The notes beneath the pieces were generated by a model that did no database searches, was not told the origin of the DNA, and saw only the letters and a list, made by a program, of their open reading frames with translations. A stretch of DNA of 64,000 nucleotides from Engraulis encrasicolus (taxonomy: Eukaryota > Chordata > Actinopteri > Clupeiformes > Engraulidae). How positions within the stretch are numbered: the stretch's first letter is position 1; each line of letters opens with the position of its first letter. Positions 50,201 to 60,700 of this stretch are shown here, piece by piece. Location: positions 38,388,156-38,452,155 of the forward strand of contig NC_085867.1 of assembly GCF_034702125.1 (NCBI RefSeq). The letters are read 5' to 3'. The translations under genes were made by a program, and so were the position numbers.

Positions 50201-52480
50201 ATCACTGTCCAGGGCAAGGCCTTGGTGAGAGACGTATCCTCAGAGCAGTATGACTGGGACACACCCCTTCCACCAGAGAAAGCAGAACACTGGAAAACAT
50301 GGATCAACTCCTTAACAGACCTGGAACAGGTTTGCATCCGCAGAGCATACCTACCACCCTCCATGTCATGCTATAACAGGATAGAACTCTGTGTTTTCTC
50401 AGATGCCTCAACTCTTGCAATAGCTGCCGTAGCTTACTTGCGTGCCTTGGACGCTGAAGGAAGATGGCATGTAGGATTTGTTATGGGCAAATCAAAACTT
50501 GCGCCTTACCCCATGCACACCATACCACGCTTGGAGTTGTGTGCAGCTGTCTTGGCTGTTGAGCTGGCAGAGGTGATCCAGTCTGAAATAGACATAGAGT
50601 TACAAGCAGTGAAGTTCTTCACCGACAGCCGCATTGTACTGGGTTACATTCACAACAGTTCACGAAGATTCTACACCTATGTAGCTAATCGAGTAGCCCG
50701 CATTCGAGGATCTACAGAACCAGAACAGTGGCAGTACGTCTTGACAGACCAGAACCCTGCAGACCAGGGAACCAGACCGTTTCCAGCAGCTCAACTCCCA
50801 TCGTCTAACTGGTTGCTTGGCCCTCAGTTTCTTAGCCAGTCGACCACGGATCTAAATGATGAAGCAGGAACATTTGAACTTGTTGATGCAGACACAGACA
50901 AGGAAGTCAGGCCACAAGCCACATGTCTTCTAACCAAGGTCACAGAGCAGGCTCTTGGCTCCACAAGGTTTGAACGCTTCTCTTCTTGGAAGAGCCTAGT
51001 AAGAGGGATGGCACTTCTCATTCATGCAGCCAAGTCATTCTCAGGAGAAGTGACGGGTGATGACTGCAAGGGATGGCATCAATGCAGCCAGTTGCTCCCT
51101 GCAGAGCGTTTCCAAGCAAAGACAAGTATCTTCAAGGCTGTTCAGGAGGATGTTTACAAGGACGAGCTAAAATGCTTGACTCAGGGTTCCACGGTGCACT
51201 GTCAAAGTCCCCTTGCAAAGCTCGATCCCTTCATCGACAAAAATGGACTGATCAGAGTTGGAGGTCGGATAAGCAGAGCGAACTTAGCAGACGAAGAGAA
51301 ACACCCACTCATCCTACCAGCCGACCATCATGTGGCCACTCTCCTGGTCCGACACTACCATGACAACGTGGCCCACCAAGGTCGCCACTTCACAGAGGGC
51401 GCACTACGTACTGCAGGCATTTGGATAGTCAGAGGCAAAAATCTCATCTCCAGCATCATTTTCAAATGTGTCACCTGTAAAAAGTTGAGAGGAAAGATTG
51501 AAGTTCAGAAGATGTCAGATCTGCCTGCTGATAGACTGGCAATGGATCCGCCCTTTACTCATGTAGGGCTCGATGCCTTTGGCCCATGGACAGTAACCAC
51601 TAGGCGCACTCGAGGGGGAGCCGCTGAGAGCAAGAGGTGGGCAGTCATTTTTGCTTGCCTTAGTACGAGAGCTGTACACCTTGAAGTGATTGAATCCATG
51701 TCAACCTCAAGTTTCATCAATGCCATGAGACGCTTTCTAGCCATCCGTGGACCTGTCAAACACTTAAGGTCAGATAGAGGCACTAACTTCATTGGTGCAT
51801 GCCATGAGCTTCAAATCAATACGGATGACCCTGAGGTCAAGAGCTACCTGCAAGAGCAGGGATGCACATGGACTTTCAATGCTCCCCATTCCTCACACAT
51901 GGGTGGAGCTTGGGAGAGACTGATAGGAGTAGCAAGACGCATACTGGATGGACTCTTTGCAAAGGATGGTGCTACAAGACTTTCTCATGAAGTCCTGACA
52001 ACCTTGATGGCCGAAGTTATGGCTATCATGAATGCACGCCCCCTACTCCCTGTCTCCAACGATGCAGAGGTACCAGAAATCCTCTCACCTGCCACTCTGC
52101 TCACCCAGAAGGCGAGCGCCAGTCCGGCACCCCTGGGAGACTTCGAGCTGGATCATCTCAGCAAGGTCCAGTGGCGCCAGGTCCAGAGCTTGGCGGACTC
52201 CTTCTGGAAGAGGTGGCGGTCGGAGTACCTGGCGACACTTCAACCACGGAGGAAGTGGACTGCAGAGAAGCCCAACCTCCAGGAAGGTGACATTGTTTTG
52301 ATAAAGGACAGTCAGGCAAAGCGTAACATGTGGCCTCTTGGGCGGGTAGTTAAGGCAATTCCTAGTGCAGACACCAAAGTTCGTAAGGTCATAGTCAAGA
52401 CTCTTAGCCAAGGGGTAGTTAAGGAGTATCTTAGACCCATTTCTGATGTTGTTTTACTGATGACTCTAAAGAAAGAGTAA
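47243..52480 (+). CDS. BEL gag-pol polyprotein (main ORF, about 1745 aa)
   Basis: The open frame overlaps the gag ORF by 14 nt; the first internal ATG is at 47279. Domains by approximate residue: DUF1759-like gag core (50-200); CCHC-type zinc knuckle (315-332); aspartic protease with DDQS (426-429) in place of the usual DTG; reverse transcriptase with YVDD (872-875); RNase H/A17 region with FSDAS (Asp1054) and FTDSR; HHCC-type integrase zinc region; integrase core with candidate catalytic Asp1444, Asp1511 and Glu1558; and a C-terminal region GDIVLIKD. No internal stop or frameshift, so the enzymes may be functional. It would act in cytoplasmic particles and in nuclear integration. Confidence 0.93.
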   Translation: MPKNKNSPPTPDMERKYTAANPPAFHSNQGDLPPTPQTHVLAQYLMRREMVSSGLLAFDDSPENYWAWKASFIAATKELNLSEQEELNLLVKWLGPRSSAQAMRIRAVHVNNPRLGVWTVWERLEEIYGSPEVIEDALMKRLDAFPVISNGETHKLRELGDLLKELQAAKAEGFLPGLMYLDTARGVNPVVEKLPSSLRERWMTQGSRYKEKYRVPFPPFSYFVEFVCSQAKTRNDPSFAFNLSSTPSQQKSAVTVKKTDVAATGGATHDSTPVTTEPDKECPIHQKPHPLTKCRGFRLKHLDERKAYLKENSICFRCCASTKHIARDCKTTLQCKECDSDKHTSAMHPGPALWSPHRQADYPQGKDQSGEQGGESGFVASPVISSKCTQICGDALQPRSCSKICLVKVSHSDNPDMSHKVYAVLDDQSNRSLVKSEFFSLLGISSVASPYTLKTCSGRVETAGRTATNITVESLDGKTKVTLPTLLECEYLPGDRSEIPTPESTQYFPHLRPVADKIPPLDNSAPILLLLGRDVLSLHKVREQRNGPHNLPYAQRLDLGWVIVGEVCLGGAHKTGEVNAYKTHVLQNGRPSFLKPCTNNIHIKERPTGPNQCSLQVPSRSEDDLGNGVFQRTPADNIPAMSVDDSKFLRLMEKEVYMDNENHWVAPLPFRAPRKRLPNNREQAAQRLQSLQRSFKKKPDMKQHFFDFMQKVIDNCQAEQAPPLQPGQECWYLPTFGVYHPQKPGKIRVVFDSSAEYKRMSLNEVLLSGPNLNNTLLGVLLRFRREQIAATADIEQMFYGFKVREDHRHFLRFLWHKDNDPDKDIIDYWMTVHVFGNSPSPAVATYGLRRAAEQGETEHGSDAKEFVFRNFYVDDGLVSLAKEDEVIDLLQRTKALLAESNLNLHKIASNSPRVMEAFPVDERASDFKDLDLGADPLPLQRSLGLNWELQTDSFTFRVSRDIKPFTRRGMLSTTNSLYDPLGFASPITVQGKALVRDVSSEQYDWDTPLPPEKAEHWKTWINSLTDLEQVCIRRAYLPPSMSCYNRIELCVFSDASTLAIAAVAYLRALDAEGRWHVGFVMGKSKLAPYPMHTIPRLELCAAVLAVELAEVIQSEIDIELQAVKFFTDSRIVLGYIHNSSRRFYTYVANRVARIRGSTEPEQWQYVLTDQNPADQGTRPFPAAQLPSSNWLLGPQFLSQSTTDLNDEAGTFELVDADTDKEVRPQATCLLTKVTEQALGSTRFERFSSWKSLVRGMALLIHAAKSFSGEVTGDDCKGWHQCSQLLPAERFQAKTSIFKAVQEDVYKDELKCLTQGSTVHCQSPLAKLDPFIDKNGLIRVGGRISRANLADEEKHPLILPADHHVATLLVRHYHDNVAHQGRHFTEGALRTAGIWIVRGKNLISSIIFKCVTCKKLRGKIEVQKMSDLPADRLAMDPPFTHVGLDAFGPWTVTTRRTRGGAAESKRWAVIFACLSTRAVHLEVIESMSTSSFINAMRRFLAIRGPVKHLRSDRGTNFIGACHELQINTDDPEVKSYLQEQGCTWTFNAPHSSHMGGAWERLIGVARRILDGLFAKDGATRLSHEVLTTLMAEVMAIMNARPLLPVSNDAEVPEILSPATLLTQKASASPAPLGDFELDHLSKVQWRQVQSLADSFWKRWRSEYLATLQPRRKWTAEKPNLQEGDIVLIKDSQAKRNMWPLGRVVKAIPSADTKVRKVIVKTLSQGVVKEYLRPISDVVLLMTLKKE

Positions 52481-52500
52481 ATAGTGGTATACAAGTATAC

Positions 52501-52511
52501 CAAGCGGGGAG
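52501..52511 (+). promoter_or_regulatory. Polypurine tract of the BEL element
   Basis: AAGCGGGGAG immediately before the 3-prime LTR, where plus-strand DNA synthesis is primed in LTR elements. Confidence 0.7.
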
Positions 52512-53323
52512 TGTGCTGTCCTGTTTGTTATTGGGTGGGATTAGGTGCCCCCTTGTGTTACTGTTAGGTACTGCTTCAATAATTTCTACCACTTCCTGTC
52601 ACTCGAGGCTCTTCCTTTTACGAAACTTGAAAGCTGTGGAAGGCTGTATTCAAATGAGCTCCGCCTGAATTTCAGTTGTGAAAACCTAGGAGTGGAACCA
52701 TTAGTAAGTAGTAGTAATTTCTGTAAAGTCGTTTCATGTCACTATAATGTTAACTGCGGTGGTAAAAACGATAGATCACTTTTCTAAAGAGATCGTTATT
52801 TAGGGTGTGATTTATGCTAATCACCTATCATTCAGCCATGCTATTCAGCTAATTCACACGTTATTCAGCCCATTGAAAGCTTCGTTTGTGTTATGACATA
52901 TCTTGTACTTCGTGTGTAACCTTCCTAGTTTTCATACTTGCATACTTACTTACCTGTGTTATGCCTCTTGTAAATCCTAAATATGTTAAATGTTAAAGTT
53001 CGCCATACTTACCTTTTTATCTTACCTGGTGATATCCTATGTGAAGATATACTGTTGCCTACCTCCTGTTTTGGAGAAAGATAATAATTTAGTTTGCTCA
53101 TGTAAAAACAAATTTAGAGTGCAGCCTAAGTGTTGCATTTTATTTCTTATGGAGAATCAGCCTGATATTTGTATCTTGTTTATTTGATGTTTTTCAGTTT
53201 TACAAAATTGTAAGATTCAAGAGGATACATTAAAAAACCCTCAAACTGGAATCACGCCTTGGATCTTGATTTGTTAGCTATCTGTCATCGCCACACAATA
53301 CTCCAAAGGGCCAGGACAGAATA
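52512..53323 (+). repeat. BEL 3-prime LTR
   Basis: 812 bp, same start and end as the 5-prime LTR. Differences seen: T to C near 52921 and C to T near 52939. Both fall in the segment after CTTCGTGTGTAAC. Confidence 0.93.
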
Positions 53324-53328
53324 ATTAC

Positions 53329-54259
53329 TCATAGCACCAGAGAAAAATGCCATGTTGTAAAAATGGCATATAGCCTATATTCAATTTCAGTTCACTGCTC
53401 AGTAGGCCTATTACATGAAACTTCAATAAAGCTCATCCACATGCACGTCACAAAACAATAAACCAGGCGGCGGGACTTTCGATTATATTCCCTCCAAAAA
53501 TGTCCGCATGTCACAAAAAACAGTTATTTGCATTGTCCGTAATTATACCAAACTAAAAAAGTATTCCCGTAGGCTTGAAGAAATCAAGTCTTCAGATGCT
53601 ATAATCCTCGTTACAAAACTGAAACAAAAATGCCAGCACAAATATTACCTAGGCCTATAGCCTACCTATTTTTGCATTGCGAGCTGTCCACGTGTGTGGT
53701 GCTAGGGGCGAAATGTGCACTGGCAGCACTCGTCGTTGAGTTTGGGAGATGTGGATGCATGTCTCCCGCTGCCCGTCAACGTCTAAAGACAATGTCTCGT
53801 GATAGTGGTGGGAAATGCAATGTCATCTCATAATCATCTCATATGCGATGTAGGCTATAATCTCGAAGCGTGCATACGATTTCATCTTGGCCAGTCAGAG
53901 ATGGCACCGTTTTTTTTTAAATGGCTGCACCCTGTGCGCCGGGAAGGCTGTTTAATAAAGAAACCTGCTTCATCATTGGCGGGTATGCAGTGACTTAACT
54001 GTTTGCGCAAGAGCCTCCAGTATAAGCACCTGTTCGGCGTGATCTAGCACAGTGCAACAGTTGCAACCTCGCGCATGCAACTCCATTAAAACGTGGACTT
54101 CGGTATGAGGTCTATTCTGAGCAATATGAACCAATCGAGTCGGCTTTGCTATTAAGCAAAATACTTCACTTATGTCTACTTTACTAAGAGGTATTTTGTG
54201 TAGGCCTAATATTTGGAGACATCACCTTTCCCTTTCTGCAAAGCGCTTTCGGGAAGCAC

Positions 54260-54327
<68 letters not shown>

Positions 54328-55654
54328 CACATGCCAACTCGTCCAACTCTTCGCAAGACGACGGCTATGTTTAATGTCACATGGCTTGTCTTGTTGGATA
54401 GGCTACCAGGCAAACTTGCAAGCACCTTAAGTTTCGATTGTGCCGCTTGGAGAGGAGGCATTTAAATGTTACAATTTAGGCTATTAAAGTAGGCATCGCC
54501 TACACACGTTCCGATTTTTTTTTAACTTTAACACGTTGTGCAAAATGAGTAGCCTAATTTAAAGCGCACCGGTTACTAAACGAGGCCGGCTACTAAACGG
54601 GGCCGGTGTCTATTTTTCCGATTTTTCACAACACCCGGTTACAAAACGAGGCCGGCTACTATTAGGAGCCCGGTTACAAATCGAGGAAATACGGTAGCCT
54701 AATAACGGTCTGGCACACCCTCATGGCGCTGCTGCAGCGCATTGACATGGAGGAAACCTACAAAAAATATTATTATTTTAAATAATAAAATGGTTCAGAC
54801 GGTATCTGGTGGATACTGCCACTGTTTAAGGCCATTTAACTTGTTGAAATTTAGCCTATAGGTCTGGAAAGGTGTTACAATATTATAATCTGGCCTATTC
54901 TCTGCGGTGCTTAGTATGTCTGTAGAACGCGGCGACTCCCTCTATCTACGTCGGATTCTAAATGTTTGTTTAAAAGAAGCCGCCGTTATTTTTGACAAAG
55001 TTTTCTGAAAATGTTGTTTATGCAATAATTCGGTATTTTGACATATATCACATCTAAATTTATGTATTGAGGTTCTTAAAATGAGATTTAGTGGTGTTTA
55101 ACCTGCAAGTTACACTTTAAGGAAAATGAAGGCCACAGCTAGCGGGGCAAGCAAGCTAACAAACAAGCTAGTTAGCAAGCCATACAGCCACCCTTACAAC
55201 GTGACCTGCTAGCCGGGCCGGCCAGGCCAGGCTAGGCCAGGTGAGGGCAGGCCTTACAGCCAGCCAGCCAGCCAGCCAGCTAGCTAGCAACCAGTGAGCA
55301 GTACAATGCAAGTCCCGGTTTAAATACATGTTCAAGTGAACCATGTGACCCGAGTGATGAAGCATTTGGCAGGTGCAGGCAGTAAGTTAATCATTGCATG
55401 ACAGCCCTTAGCACTCAGGTGAGGTCAGGAATTGATTGACAGATTGATTTGGATGGGGTAGAATGACAGTTTCAAATAGACTGGGCTACTTCTAAGAGAC
55501 TGAATCAAGGGTTTACTGTCCCAGGTAGACTTTTTCAAATTATACTAGCCTATAGGTATATTTTACACATTAAATGAGGCTAAACTGTAGGCTGTTAATA
55601 TATAAGTTACAGTGAATTACTGCAAAATGTGCAAACTGTTGCCATTTGCAGTCC
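53329..55654. other. CACTG-element interior, no gene recognised
   Basis: Contains a TC array (54261-54324), two copies of a GGCCGGCTACTAAACG-type repeat (about 54560-54690), and a CCAGCCAGCCAG/CTAGCAAG-rich simple region (about 55135-55290). No transposase-like ORF. Confidence 0.5.
54261..54324. repeat. (TC)n microsatellite
   Basis: About 32 TC units; gives Leu-Ser or Arg-Glu pseudo-ORFs. Confidence 0.95.
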
Positions 55655-55987
55655 TTAAAGGGACACTCCACCCATTTTGCATTAGGCTTTCCATTGATAG
55701 ACACCCAGTCATACTTTTGAATGGTCTTTCAAAAATCTCTCAATTCTCCCTGAGATGGGAGAAATCCACATTCATCTCTTAACACTTCCTGTGTCAATGA
55801 TGTAAAAATGGTCATTTTGCATCATCGACATAGGAAGTGTAAGAGAGGTGGATTTCTGTTGAGACTACAAGCCTTTTTCCCACCTTTTCAACCCCGCCCA
55901 TAGGGGGTTGGACCTAATGCTCCAACAGACATATCACAGATCAGTGTCCCAGTGCTTTTGAAATCACTGGCATTGAGGCTCCAGTAA

Positions 55988-57268
55988 GCAGTGTTGCCAG
56001 ATTGGGCTGTTTCCCACCCAATTGGGCTGCTTGGGATGGCCGTCTGCGGGTAAAAATGGCATTTTACAGGAAAACTCGCCCAATCTTTCCCATCGACATC
56101 AATAGAATTGGGCAGGATTTAGTGCTTCCAGGCGGGTTTTGAGCATTTTTTGGGCTGGAAATCATCAGCCTCATCTGGCAACACAGAGACACACATTTCA
56201 AGACTTGACATTCACAGGTGATCCTACTTGGTTTGGCTAAATTGGTCTCATCTCATTGCAGGTAATTGACCCCACCCCCCAACACCAGGACAAGATTGCA
56301 GACAATTAGACAGAGAGGCTTTGTGGAAAGGCATTTTGGATTCATGCTCTAAATTCAGTGGAGCCTCAGGGCATAAATGAGGAACACAATATGTCTTGCT
56401 CTCTGTAACAAATTGTTCCAGCATCGCGGCTGTGGTCTTCTAATAATTGTAGCTGTGGTTTTATTGACAATGTTCTTTGTGTATTGTTTTTTTTCACTTT
56501 TTTATTTTGTTTTGGGAAGTTGGCAAGCTGTCTAATTGTCTACAATCTTGTCCTGGTGTTTGGGGGGGTGGGGTCAATTACCTGCATTGAGATCAGACCA
56601 ATTAAGCCAAACCAAGCTAGCCTGGGAACTCCCATACTGCCTTTAGTTCTACACAATCGTTTCGATCTGAAAGACAGTATGGCGAGGATGACTCATAACG
56701 TACAAGATCATGGTACCTGTGTCATAATGGCCAAGCATTCCGACCTTAACAGTTTCTCTGCCCAATCAGAGAGCAGGGCAGTGTGTCATAATAGCCAAGT
56801 ATTCTGCCACCTATGGAATTTAATATAGGCAACTCCCCAGACCTAATCTCACTTGTGATTAGGTCTGGTGTTAACCAGGCAAAAACCAAGCAGGATCACC
56901 TGTGAATGTCAAGTCTTGAAATGTGTGTCTCTCTCTTGCTATCATTTGACTCTGAAGAAGGTGTAGCAACACAGAAATGTTGGTCGCGTGTGTGCACAAA
57001 ATAAAGTCTTGAAAACTAAGCTGCAGTGTGCTCCAGCTTCTCCTTTCCAGTGATGTCTGTCCCACTGTGATGCACCTGCAAGCAGGGTTGCCAGATGAGG
57101 CTGATGATTTCCAGCCCAAAAAATGCTCAAAACCAGCCTAGAAGCTCAAAATCCTGCCCAATTCTATTGATTTCTATGGCTAAAATTGCTAAATGCCATT
57201 TTTACCCACACACGGCCATCCAAAGCAGCCCAATTGGGCGGGAAACAGCCCAATCTGGCAACACTGCC
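55988..57268. mobile_element. Fold-back element with about 330-bp arms
   Basis: GCAGTGTTGCCAGATTGGGC at the left pairs with GCCCAATCTGGCAACACTGC at the right. Complementarity continues inward to GACAATTAGACAG (56301-56313) and CTGTCTAATTGTC (56528-56540). The right arm is lengthened by an insertion (56618-56883) and about 150 bp of CA-end retroposon-like text (ATAAAGTCTTG). Confidence 0.85.
56618..56883. mobile_element. Short insertion with 8-9-bp target duplication
   Basis: The right arm of the fold-back reads ...AACCAAGC, then this block, then AACCAAGC again; the left arm has the site once (GCTTGGTT equivalent: CTACTTGGTT). The ends TAGCCTGG and CCAGGC are short inverted repeats. Inside is the hairpin CAGACCTAATC/GATTAGGTCTG. 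hAT-like MITE. Confidence 0.75.
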
Positions 57269-57844
57269 TGCAAGCTGAGTGAGGGATGATGCGTAGAGTT
57301 CCAAATAACTGGGTGTGGCCTGTGGAACTTGAGCATTGCAGTGCATTATGGGGATTGTTGTCACAAATCCACAAGCACTAAAAAGTCATTTTCTGCCTTT
57401 TCTTGGCCAAGAAGGCACCAAATTAGAAATGTATGTTACTATTCTACTATACATATGACCCACTTTCAGTAACATATTCATGTCTCCACCGGTGGAATGC
57501 CCCTTTAACTGTTGCACAGTTCATTCAGTTGCCAGCTTCACTGTTGTCAAATCTACAACGTCGAGGCACCTGGAGCCAAGCAGACAGGCAATCAGTCTTC
57601 TGTGGACTAATTAATATTTAATTCATTATAACCTCCATTTCTTTCTGTTGGGTAGGAGGAATGTAAAAAATTATATTCTGAATTTTGAAGAGGTTTACTG
57701 TGTCAATTTGCCTCTCAAACGAAAACTCTGATGGCAAAGCCTCAAAGTCCAATAAGGGAAAAAATTATTGCGGTGGAGAATTTTAGATTTTGGCTGAACA
57801 CCAGTCTAACTCTGATCAATCTAACTCTGACAAATTTGCTTGTA

Positions 57845-58085
57845 CATATGACACCAGTGAAAAATAAAGTCATGTACCGTTTCTTGACTACTTCATCTTC
57901 ACTTAACGGTATTTTCCAATATTTTCTTTTCAGTGAACAGTTCAGTATTTTCTACATATGACACCAGTGAAAAATAAAGTTATGCACCGTTTCTTGACTA
58001 TTTCATCCCACTTAACGGTATTTTCCAATATTTTCTTTTACAAAGAACAGTCCAGTATTTTCTACATATGACACCTGTCAAAAAT
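57845..58085. repeat. 110-bp subterminal tandem repeats
   Basis: CATATGACACC starts at 57845, 57955 and 58065, an exact 110-bp period. Each unit has AAAAATAAAGT, CACTTAACGGTATTTTCC and CAGTATTTTCTA. It lies just inside the right end of the CACTG-ended insertion. Confidence 0.92.
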
Positions 58086-58223
58086 AAAGTTATGTAGCGC
58101 TTTTTGACTTAATAGTAGCTTGCCGTATTTAGTACAGAGATAAACTGTTTTACATTTTACGGTCACTGACTGTTGCAATTTGACAGTTTTTTGCCGTAAT
58201 TTCAACGGGCATTTTTTACAGTG

Positions 58224-58700
58224 TGGAACAATCCAATGGCAGCAGAGCAACAGGGACAATCTGCATGGAGTATTTTTTAGACAAGATTATGAAAAGTGAA
58301 TTCAATGAAAAAGAATAATAAGGGAAGGAATGGCCATGGAGGTTAAGCAGAGAATTTCTATTTCAGGGTTATAGCCGCTGTACCAGAAAATGTTCAGACA
58401 GCTTTGGTGTGACGTTATGGCAAATTAAGATAACAAGGTTGTGACTGTGGACCAAGAGTCCGGCAAATAAACTGAATTTAATTTAATTAAATATTATTTT
58501 ATACTTGAAATGCAAAAATGTTTTGCAGTAGATGTTTTATTCTTCTCTGTAGACCCAACCCCAAAAAGCCTAAATAAAGCCCAACATTGACCTTTCAATT
58601 TCAGAATGAAACCAGAACACTTGACAAAAAGGACAAAGGTGAACCCGTGGTCCGGCAACCTGAAAATGAAAGTTATCACCCTCATCCTCCAGTTCCCTTT
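58224..58700 (+). pseudogene. Lysozyme unit 3: promoter without a gene
   Basis: Continues unit 3 after the large insertion. 58240-58300 matches 28108-28177, 58305-58420 matches 29870-29970, and 58535-58690 matches the lysozyme 1 promoter (30115-30330) including GAATGAAACCAGAACACTTG. Homology stops around AAGTTATCACCCTCATCCTC, before the TATA box. No lysozyme exon follows. Confidence 0.75.
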
Positions 58701-59084
58701 CCAACCCGAGGCTCGCTCTACTCAGTATTTTGTTACCACAGCTGTTGTTGTAGTAACTAGGACTCCCTGGCAGATGAGTGGCTGGGGTGGTGCTTAAAGC
58801 GCTGGAGAAATCCTTTGTCCATGTGGTTATGCACCTTGTGTAGTAGATAAAGGACCCTCAACACATTCTCCTGTTAGGCGAACTGCAGGGGACCCCGGAC
58901 CTGTCATGGCGAACCTGGGGTTTCGGTATATGCTGAGCAGAAGCATCCATTCAAAGGGTTTCATTATATGGCTGCCGGTGTGTTGTCATTTAGTTTTTTT
59001 GGGTGTGGCTTCTTGGGAACTGATGTGAGGCATGAGGCCTTCGACCTCCTTATCGTAATCCTTAACCCTTATCCTAGCCCTAAT

Positions 59085-59340
59085 TACATTGCATTTGGCA
59101 GACGCTTTATAACCAAAGCGACTTTCAAAAGAGGACATAATCAAGCCAACATCACAAGCAAATACAAAGTGCACAGGAAATATACAGAACAACAAGTGCA
59201 GTTGCAAAGAGGGGTTAGGTTTTTTTTTTTAATTAATAAAGAGTACACACACAGCACACACACAAACACATACACACACACACAAACTAAACTAAACTAA
59301 ACTAAACTAAACTAAACTAAACTAAACTAAACTAAACTAA
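59085..59340. repeat. Dispersed fish repeat and (AAACT)n array
   Basis: TTACATTGCATTTGGCAGAC then CTTTATAACCAAAGCGACTT is a very common fish dispersed repeat. A pure AAACT array follows at about 59283-59341. Confidence 0.75.
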
Positions 59341-59384
59341 ACATCATGTCAAGAGTCTGCCCTGGGGCTAGGCCAGCTCAAGCA

Positions 59385-59740
59385 TTAGTTTAGTAGCTCC
59401 TCTCGAAGGAGGAAGGTCTTTACTTGTTTCTTGACGGCTGCAAGAGATGTGCTTAGTCTTGCTGCCTCTGTGAGACCGTTCCACCACTTGGGTACAACAA
59501 CTGAAAACAGTCTTGACTGGGAGTACCTAGAGCGACTGGATGGCAGAGCCAGACGGCTTGTGCTGGATGAGCGCAGTTCTCTTCCAGTAACATAAGGCGT
59601 TAGTAGGTCCTTCAGATAAGATGGGGCCGTTCCTGCGATGGTTTTAGGCAAAGGTCAAAGCCTTGTGCTTGATCCGGGCGGCAATCGGTAGACAGTGCAA
59701 CTCAATAAACAGAGGAGTAACATGGGTCCTTTTGGGTTGA
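59385..59740 (-). pseudogene. LINE reverse transcriptase C-terminal fragment
   Basis: The minus strand encodes RTHVTPLFIELHCLPIAARI, then in another frame APSYLKDLLTPY, RELRSS, and VVVPKWWNGL. This is the conserved tail of fish non-LTR (LINE) ORF2 proteins. A frameshift near 59645 and missing upstream domains show it is a dead 5-prime-truncated copy. Confidence 0.8.
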
Positions 59741-60700
59741 TTGAATATCAATGTTATACTCCTCTGTTTATTGATCCCAAATATTAATCCAAACCCTGGT
59801 TTAGGTGATGTGCCTGGCAGGCATGCTGCTTTAGAGGCATTGTTGAATGCCAGAAGAGACCACCAGGGACAGATTTCTGGGCCCAAGTCCAGGGGCCCAG
59901 GAGTCAAAGGGGCCCTGAGGCCTCTGTATTAGCATTCTCATATTGCATTAAAACCACACTTCTACAGTTTTTTTTTCAATTGCTAACAAGTACTTACACA
60001 TACTTTGGATGCTTTTTCTAAACTCTTAACACAGACTACCACCTACCAAGCACAATTGGCCAAACAGTTCATTTTCTTCTCAAAAGCACACACTGTTAAA
60101 TATACACAAAGAAATGCATTCATTGACTGCTAATTGTGTGAAAAGGGCATGTAATGTGTCAACTGTAGGGCAATGGAAAGCCCTTGGTGTGCTAACTGTA
60201 TTAAGAGTTTTGCTAATGTCGCTGAGGTTTGGACAAAAGTTTGTTAGCAATTGGAAAAACCTGTAACAACTGTCAAATTTTCTCAGGGGACAACATAAAC
60301 TCTCACACCTGCCCTAAAGTAGCAACACCCATTAAGGAGGGGCTTTCTTGTTGTCTGGCCCAGTGGCCCATGGAATCATAACCCATCAGATTCCTGAAAA
60401 CCGCTTATAGCTTTCAAATGCTCTCCCATAACTTGCCGCCAGACAATGTCAACTTCCCAAGTATAACACTATTTAGGAGCAGGATTTGCACTATTTTAAT
60501 TAGCTCTGTCAGGTTCCTTTCATACCCACTGAAACTCGACATGATTATTCAAAGTGACAATGGATTCCACAGTTCTATAGTTAGGCTACCTGTTTGAACT
60601 CTGTTTCAATGCATGCCTTATCTTTTGTTTTTCTTTCAGACCAGCCATTGGAGCATAGTAACAAAGAAACTGAAACACACTTCAACTAAAAGTAATACAA

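Larger units (their letters stand above)
45745..53323 (+). mobile_element. BEL/Pao LTR retrotransposon, near-intact
   Basis: Two 812-bp LTRs (45745-46556, 52512-53323) flank gag and pol reading frames. Flanking ATTAT (45740-45744) and ATTAC (53324-53328) are probably a 5-bp target duplication with one change. I find only two LTR differences, so the insertion is young. Domain order gag, protease, reverse transcriptase, RNase H, integrase and the DUF1759/Peptidase_A17-type features place it in BEL/Pao. No envelope gene is seen. The only break is a frame change between the gag start and the rest. A tRNA primer binding site could not be recognised. Confidence 0.93.
55655..57509. mobile_element. 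Inverted-repeat element (TTAAAGGGACACTCCACC ends)
   Basis: The left TTAAAGGGACACTCCACC is partly matched by the right CCACCGGTGGAATGCCCCTTTAA. This end type is common among fish MITEs. It contains the fold-back at 55988-57268. Confidence 0.55.
44384..58223. mobile_element. Large CACTG-ended insertion (CACTA/EnSpm-like, non-autonomous)
   Basis: The ends are CACTGTAAAAAA and TTTTTTACAGTG. The flanks CCTCTG and TGGAACAAT join to match the uninterrupted paralogs at 28101-28115 and 63387-63400, implying a 2-bp TG target duplication. The left subterminal region has 76-bp tandem repeats and the right has 110-bp tandem repeats. CACTG termini, a short target duplication and subterminal repeats are traits of the CACTA/EnSpm superfamily. 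No transposase is visible; most of the length is nested DNA (BEL element, MITEs). It splits lysozyme unit 3. Confidence 0.75.

Noticed and set aside
54222..54465. Arg/Glu or Leu/Ser repeat ORFs
   Set aside because: Translation of the TC microsatellite.
58600..58800. Possible third lysozyme gene after the promoter remnant
   Set aside because: Homology ends before the TATA box and no signal-peptide or catalytic exon follows within the window.
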